DNA of 9,261 nt, taken from positions 1-9,261 of the forward strand of contig SFJQ01000063.1 of assembly GCA_004555855.1 (NCBI GenBank), given 5' to 3'. The notes beneath the pieces were generated by a model. That model worked only from the letters and a program-made list of their open reading frames with translations. It searched no databases and was not told the DNA's origin. The position numbers were made by a program, and so were the translations under genes. Origin of the DNA: [Eubacterium] saphenum (GTDB taxonomy: Bacteria > Bacillota > Clostridia > Oscillospirales > Ruminococcaceae). Position 1 is the stretch's first letter. Each line of letters starts with the position of its first letter. Below are positions 7,339 to 9,261 of the stretch, one piece after another.

Positions 7339-7367
7339 ATTATATCACTATTTTGCCTCATTGTCAA
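7339..7367 (-). promoter_or_regulatory. Consensus promoter of the radical SAM-ruv operon
   Basis: On the minus strand a perfect TTGACA (7367-7362) and a perfect TATAAT (7344-7339) are separated by exactly 17 bases. Predicted initiation near 7332 leaves a short leader of about 26 bases carrying GAGGGA. No LexA-type palindrome is obvious around the boxes, which suggests constitutive expression. I could not rule out more distant operators. Confidence 0.92.
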
Positions 7368-7380
7368 GAAAAATTGCAAA

Positions 7381-7409
7381 TCAAAAACAGCCCCGTTTTA
7401 TGAGGCTGT
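7381..7409 (-). terminator. Rho-independent terminator overlapping the DUF1893 stop codon
   Basis: Minus-strand ACAGCCTC (7409-7402) pairs with GGGGCTGT (7394-7387), an 8-bp stem with one G-U pair and a seven-base loop, followed by a U-rich tail TTTTGATTTG. The stop codon of the DUF1893 gene (7400-7398) lies in the loop, so the last sense codons form part of the hairpin. The -35 box of the ruv operon starts about 14 bases further on. Confidence 0.88.
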
Positions 7410-7838
7410 CTTGTTGTTTTTGGCAAGCTCTTTCGCTTTTTCACGGATTTTCCCGAGAGCCTTTTCGGGAGAGTTTTCTCCGAGAACCGCCGTCTCCATC
7501 GGGCAAAATCCCGTTCCCGCGCGGTTTTTTATCTTGTCGGTTAATGCGCCGTACTGCACGGGAATTTTGCGTTCTTCAAGCACCGAAAGCGCGCTGCTGC
7601 TGATAACATCGGCGTAGATTTCCCTCACGTTCAGCAAAACGTACAGAAACGCTGCTGCCTTTCCCACAACCTTGTCAGCAGCCGAAAATCCGCTCAAGTC
7701 CTCGTTCCCGTCAAGCAAGTCCAGCAAAGGCTTCACGCCGCGCTTAGCGTCCGAGAGAAGCGTTTTTCCGTCAAACAGCACAAGCGTGTATTCCCCGCTT
7801 TTCAACATTTCATGGCATTTTTCAAGATTATCGCTCAT
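7398..7838 (-). CDS. DUF1893 (TM1506-like) family protein
   Basis: This 146-residue soluble protein matches my recollection of the DUF1893 family, whose structural prototype is Thermotoga TM1506, a fold resembling cytidine deaminases. Family-like segments are FSAADKVVGKAAAFLYV (51-67), ADVISSSALSVLEE (76-89), and IKNRAGTGFCPMETAV (103-118) with the conserved NR-x-G-x-x-x-CPME signature, including C112 and E115. No enzymatic activity is established to my knowledge. The start ATG overlaps the last 11 bases of the upstream ECF S-component gene, indicating tight translational coupling. The lysine-rich tail (137-146) runs into the terminator. A role in handling the substrate imported by the S component is an inference from gene order only. 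Confidence 0.8.
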   Translation of the reverse strand: MSDNLEKCHEMLKSGEYTLVLFDGKTLLSDAKRGVKPLLDLLDGNEDLSGFSAADKVVGKAAAFLYVLLNVREIYADVISSSALSVLEERKIPVQYGALTDKIKNRAGTGFCPMETAVLGENSPEKALGKIREKAKELAKNNKTAS

Positions 7839-8382
7839 TCTTTTTCAGCCCGTCAATTCTGTAAATCAGCAGCGGAATTATGCAAATCTGAAGCAAAATT
7901 CCCGGTAAACCAATCGTGAGATTATTCCAGAGAGCCGCGGTTTTCACGCTTTCGTTGCCAAAAGCGAATATCGAAATCGCAATCGCCGCAGCGCGTACCA
8001 AACGTCCGCCAACCTGAACTATCAGCAGCTTGCAAATCGTCGGCATTTTCGCTTTTACGAGCAATCCCGCAATCAAGCCGTACACGCAAAGCTCAATGCA
8101 CATAAACGGAAGCATCGCGATTTTAGGCATTCCCGATATCAGGAAGCTGATGAGCGGGCTGACTGCGCCCGCAGCCGCTCCCGCGTAAGGTCCGGCAAGC
8201 AGTCCCACGAGGATTATCGGAAGGTGCATCGGCAAAAAAGTTTCTCCAAGCGATGTGCCGAGTCCCGAAACCGCGCCGATTGCGTGAAAAATCTGCGGCA
8301 GAGCAACCGCTCCGATTACCGCCGCAAGCCCCGCTAAAATCTGATACTTAACCGAAAAACGTTTTTTTGTCAAGACTGTCAT
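7828..8382 (-). CDS. ECF transporter S component, substrate unknown
   Basis: This 184-residue integral membrane protein has about five to six hydrophobic helices (roughly 14-36, 48-63, 66-84, 89-109, 116-141, 156-175). It fits the ECF S-component family (PF12822-like), the substrate-binding subunit that docks on EcfT-EcfA1-EcfA2 for uptake of vitamins or related compounds. Motifs shared by one subgroup are FHAIG (32-36), FLPMHLP (49-55), GLLAGPYAGAAAG (60-72), SFLISGMP (79-86) and LPFMCIELCVYGLIAG (91-106). The His and Met residues in these segments could line the binding site, but I cannot name the substrate. The ATG at 8382 lies six bases after GAGGAG; an in-frame TTG seven codons earlier lacks a ribosome binding site. 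The fused ATPase at the left end of the window is the obvious candidate energiser. Confidence 0.85.
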   Translation of the reverse strand: MTVLTKKRFSVKYQILAGLAAVIGAVALPQIFHAIGAVSGLGTSLGETFLPMHLPIILVGLLAGPYAGAAAGAVSPLISFLISGMPKIAMLPFMCIELCVYGLIAGLLVKAKMPTICKLLIVQVGGRLVRAAAIAISIFAFGNESVKTAALWNNLTIGLPGILLQICIIPLLIYRIDGLKKNER

Positions 8383-8443
8383 TCTTTTCTCCTCTTTTTT
8401 CAAGACAAATCAATTTGTGAGATATCGCTTTCAATTCTACTCT

Positions 8444-8472
8444 ATTTTAACACAAATCCGCGAATAAGTCAA
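8444..8472 (-). promoter_or_regulatory. Promoter of the S component-DUF1893 unit
   Basis: On the minus strand TTGACT (8472-8467) and TAAAAT (8449-8444) are separated by 17 bases, with TGT directly before the -10 box (extended -10). Predicted initiation near 8437 gives a leader of about 55 bases. That leader holds only a small ACAAAT/ATTTGT inverted repeat (about 8404-8417) and is too short for a known vitamin riboswitch. Confidence 0.82.
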
Positions 8473-8480
8473 GGGGGATT

Positions 8481-8628
8481 TTCCGGGGAGTAAACGGGTA
8501 AACGCGAGCTTTAATTAGCGCGTATCCCGCGGATTTGGGCAATTTGGTGTACAAAAGTCGCTTGCGGGAGAAAAGGCAAAACGCAAACCTTGATTTACGC
8601 GCAACCCGCGGCTTTTGCCGTTTTTGTG
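8481..8628. repeat. Degenerate two-copy tandem repeat, period about 79-80 bases
   Basis: Comparing 8501-8549 with 8580-8628 at a constant offset of 79, I count 35 identities in 49 positions. Both copies contain AACGC, CCCGCGG (8526-8532 and 8605-8611) and a final GTG. With a one-base shift, weaker similarity extends left (GGGAG at 8485-8490 and 8566-8570), so the two copies nearly abut. I see no third copy. The repeat lies between the tmRNA terminator and the S-component promoter. Both strands contain short open frames, but none has a ribosome binding site and a recognisable product. Function is unknown: an old duplication, a protein-binding array, or part of a non-coding RNA are all possible. 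Confidence 0.6.
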
Positions 8629-8693
8629 CTTGTGCACTAGAGTTTCTCCTAAAGTCGAAACTCTTTACAAATAAAACGCTGAAAAAGCACAAG
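8629..8693. repeat. Nested inverted repeats in the gene-free stretch
   Basis: An 8-bp inverted repeat, AGAGTTTC (8639-8646) with GAAACTCT (8657-8664) and a ten-base loop, sits inside a 7-bp outer pair, CTTGTGC (8629-8635) with GCACAAG (8687-8693). Neither strand has a T tract placed for termination after the inner stem. It could be a protein-binding site or part of a structured RNA; chance is possible for the outer pair. Confidence 0.4.
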
Positions 8694-8720
8694 GACACGG
8701 TCAACAAAGTTTTCTTCGGG

Positions 8721-8752
8721 AATAAAAAATCACCTCTAGCAGTAACTAGAGG
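8721..8752 (-). terminator. Rho-independent terminator of tmRNA
   Basis: On the minus strand CCTCTAG (8752-8746) pairs with CTAGAGG (8739-8733) around a six-base loop, followed by TGATTTTTTATT. It lies about 28 bases beyond the mature tmRNA 3' end, so the precursor needs 3' trimming. Confidence 0.88.
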
Positions 8753-8763
8753 CGAAATAGGGT

Positions 8764-8778
8764 CCAGCGTCACGCTGG
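8764..8778 (-). other. Small hairpin directly after the tmRNA 3' CCA
   Basis: CCAGCG (8778-8773) pairs with CGCTGG (8769-8764) around a three-base loop, one base past the CCA end of tmRNA. It has no T tract, so it is not itself a terminator. Its position suggests a role in guiding or limiting 3' trimming of the precursor, which is an inference. Confidence 0.5.
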
Positions 8779-8779
8779 T

Positions 8780-9130
8780 TGGTGGAGCCGAGGGGAATTG
8801 AACCCCTGTCCGAAAACCCATCGACACAACTTTCTCCGAGTGCAGTCTGTCTACTGAAATTCCCTCACGGAAGCGCCGACAAACAGGCTCAACCGCTCGG
8901 TAGCCTTTGGTACATCACTGACTGCAAGGCTACTCATCAATGACGTTCACCACTAGTCGACGCCATATCCCCGCCCGTGGTACTGCGAGGTATGACGGCA
9001 GCGCGCTTAGGCAGCTGCTAAAACGAGATCGTCGTCTGCGTTTAAATTTAAGTTGCGACTATTAAAGTGCTTTCGCCCGCACTACTCGCTTATCGTGCTT
9101 CAAAATCCCCGTCGAAGCCTTTACGGCCCC
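8780..9130 (-). ncRNA. ssrA: Transfer-messenger RNA (tmRNA)
   Basis: This 351-nt RNA rescues stalled ribosomes by acting first as alanyl-tRNA and then as a short mRNA for a degradation tag, together with SmpB. The 5' end GGGGCCGTAAAGGCTTCGAC and the 3' end CTCGGCTCCACCA are diagnostic. Seven acceptor pairs form between GGGGCCG and CGGCTCC (one G-U), and the T arm reads GGGGTTCAATTCCCC with CCA genome-encoded. In between lie the tag frame and regions able to form the usual pseudoknots. It is a one-piece (not permuted) tmRNA. A perfect promoter lies upstream and a terminator downstream, so it is an independent transcription unit. SmpB is not in the window. Confidence 0.97.
9007..9039 (-). other. 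tmRNA tag reading frame, predicted ADDDLVLAAA
   Basis: Reading back from the stop TAA (9009-9007), the frame gives A-D-D-D-L-V-L-A-A-A, with GCA at 9039-9037 as the likely resume codon. The hydrophobic LAAA end fits recognition by ClpXP-type proteases, and the ADD opening resembles clostridial tags. The resume codon is inferred from tag logic; the frame itself is open further upstream (L-N-L-N before the Ala). Confidence 0.75.
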
Positions 9131-9144
9131 ATTTTTAGACTTAT

Positions 9145-9173
9145 ATTATAGCACATTTTTTCGCGGTTGTCAA
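9145..9173 (-). promoter_or_regulatory. Consensus promoter of tmRNA
   Basis: Perfect TTGACA (9173-9168) and TATAAT (9150-9145) are separated by 17 bases, with TGC directly before the -10 box (extended -10). Predicted initiation is near 9138, leaving only about seven bases to be removed from the 5' end. Such a strong promoter suits an abundant stable RNA. Confidence 0.93.
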
Positions 9174-9200
9174 GGGTTTTCGGGAATTATTTTTTGGCAA

Positions 9201-9225
9201 AATTAAAGGCGGGGTTGTCCTCGCC
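9201..9225 (-). terminator. Probable terminator of an upstream gene beyond the right edge
   Basis: On the minus strand GGCGAGG (9225-9219) pairs with CCCCGCC (9214-9208) around ACAA, with one A-C mismatch, then TTTAATTTTG follows. On the plus strand the mismatch becomes a G-U pair and TAATATTTTG follows, so it could work in both directions. It starts right after a stop codon. Confidence 0.6.
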
Positions 9226-9261
9226 CTAATATTTTGTTGTCACAAGCAGCTTGAGAAAATC
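9226..9261 (-). CDS. Possible C-terminal fragment of an unidentified gene
   Basis: One minus-strand frame is open from the right edge and ends in TAG at 9228-9226, directly before the putative terminator. It would encode the last eleven residues, DFLKLLVTTKY. The placement of stop and hairpin is typical of a gene end, but eleven codons are too few to identify or to prove coding. Confidence 0.3.
   Translation of the reverse strand, partial: DFLKLLVTTKY

Noticed and set aside
8383..8443. Possible vitamin riboswitch upstream of the S component.
   Set aside because: The predicted leader is only about 55 bases and shows no conserved TPP, FMN, cobalamin, folate or queuine-type core that I recognise.
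8604..8625. Plus-strand terminator-like sequence (CGGCTTTTGCCG followed by TTTTT).
   Set aside because: The stem is only four to five pairs and no plus-strand gene precedes it. It also lies within the tandem repeat, so it is not listed as a terminator.
8535..8801. Plus-strand ORF of 88 codons.
   Set aside because: It overlaps the tandem repeat and the tmRNA terminator and 3' end, with no ribosome binding site, promoter or family resemblance.
8447..8827. Minus-strand ORF beginning MSMGFRTGVQFPSAPPTS.
   Set aside because: This is a translation artefact of the tmRNA 3' end (the GGTTCAATTCCCC T arm), a well-known spurious prediction. The rest crosses a terminator, the tandem repeat and a promoter.
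8780..8830. A tRNA-like 3' half with T arm and CCA.
   Set aside because: There is no matching tRNA 5' half nearby. The acceptor pairs with 9124-9130, so it is the tRNA-like domain of tmRNA.
1..9261. Mobile elements, CRISPR arrays, toxin-antitoxin pairs or a defence island.
   Set aside because: No transposase, integrase, regularly spaced repeats or paired toxin gene is visible. The Imm1-like gene stands alone and is not evidence of a defence island.

Overview
The window looks like ordinary chromosome from a Gram-positive, low-to-mid GC Firmicute. Class Clostridia is likely, perhaps Oscillospiraceae/Ruminococcaceae; this is inferred from gene content, GGAGG-type ribosome binding sites, TTG starts and the tmRNA, not from a database match. 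Every supported gene is on the minus strand, so the window reads from right to left. I found no insertion sequence, phage, CRISPR array or obvious defence island, and no convincing new multi-gene system.

Right end (9261 to about 8720): possibly the last codons of an unidentified gene with a terminator, then a textbook promoter driving tmRNA (ssrA, 8780-9130) and its terminator. About 250 bases without a gene follow. They hold a degenerate two-copy tandem repeat with a period of about 79-80 bases, and a nested inverted repeat.

Next (8472 to 7381) is a two-gene transcription unit with its own promoter and terminator: an ECF-transporter S component (membrane substrate-binding subunit) and an overlapping DUF1893 gene.

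The centre (7367 to 1820) is one eight-gene operon with a consensus promoter, junctions of -1 to 25 bases, and a strong terminator. In order it encodes a radical SAM protein, RuvC, RuvA, a membrane-anchored TPR protein, RuvB, an Imm1-like protein, a VOC-fold protein with an HTH-like tail, and an RlmI/RlmK-like methyltransferase. RuvA, RuvB and RuvC together form the Holliday-junction branch-migration and resolution machine. The other five genes have no known link to recombination and appear only co-transcribed.

The left end (1809 to 1) has a promoter and a long ORF that leaves the window. It encodes two ECF ATPases (EcfA1-like and EcfA2-like) fused in one chain of at least 580 residues. This ATPase could energise the S component seen at 7828-8382, since group II ECF systems share one energising module among scattered S components. 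EcfT, the missing transmembrane part, may lie just beyond the left edge.

The observations most worth a second look are the tandem repeat, the S-component/DUF1893 pair, the accessory genes in the ruv operon (especially the orphan Imm1-like gene and the TPR gene between ruvA and ruvB), the ATPase fusion, and the tmRNA tag register.
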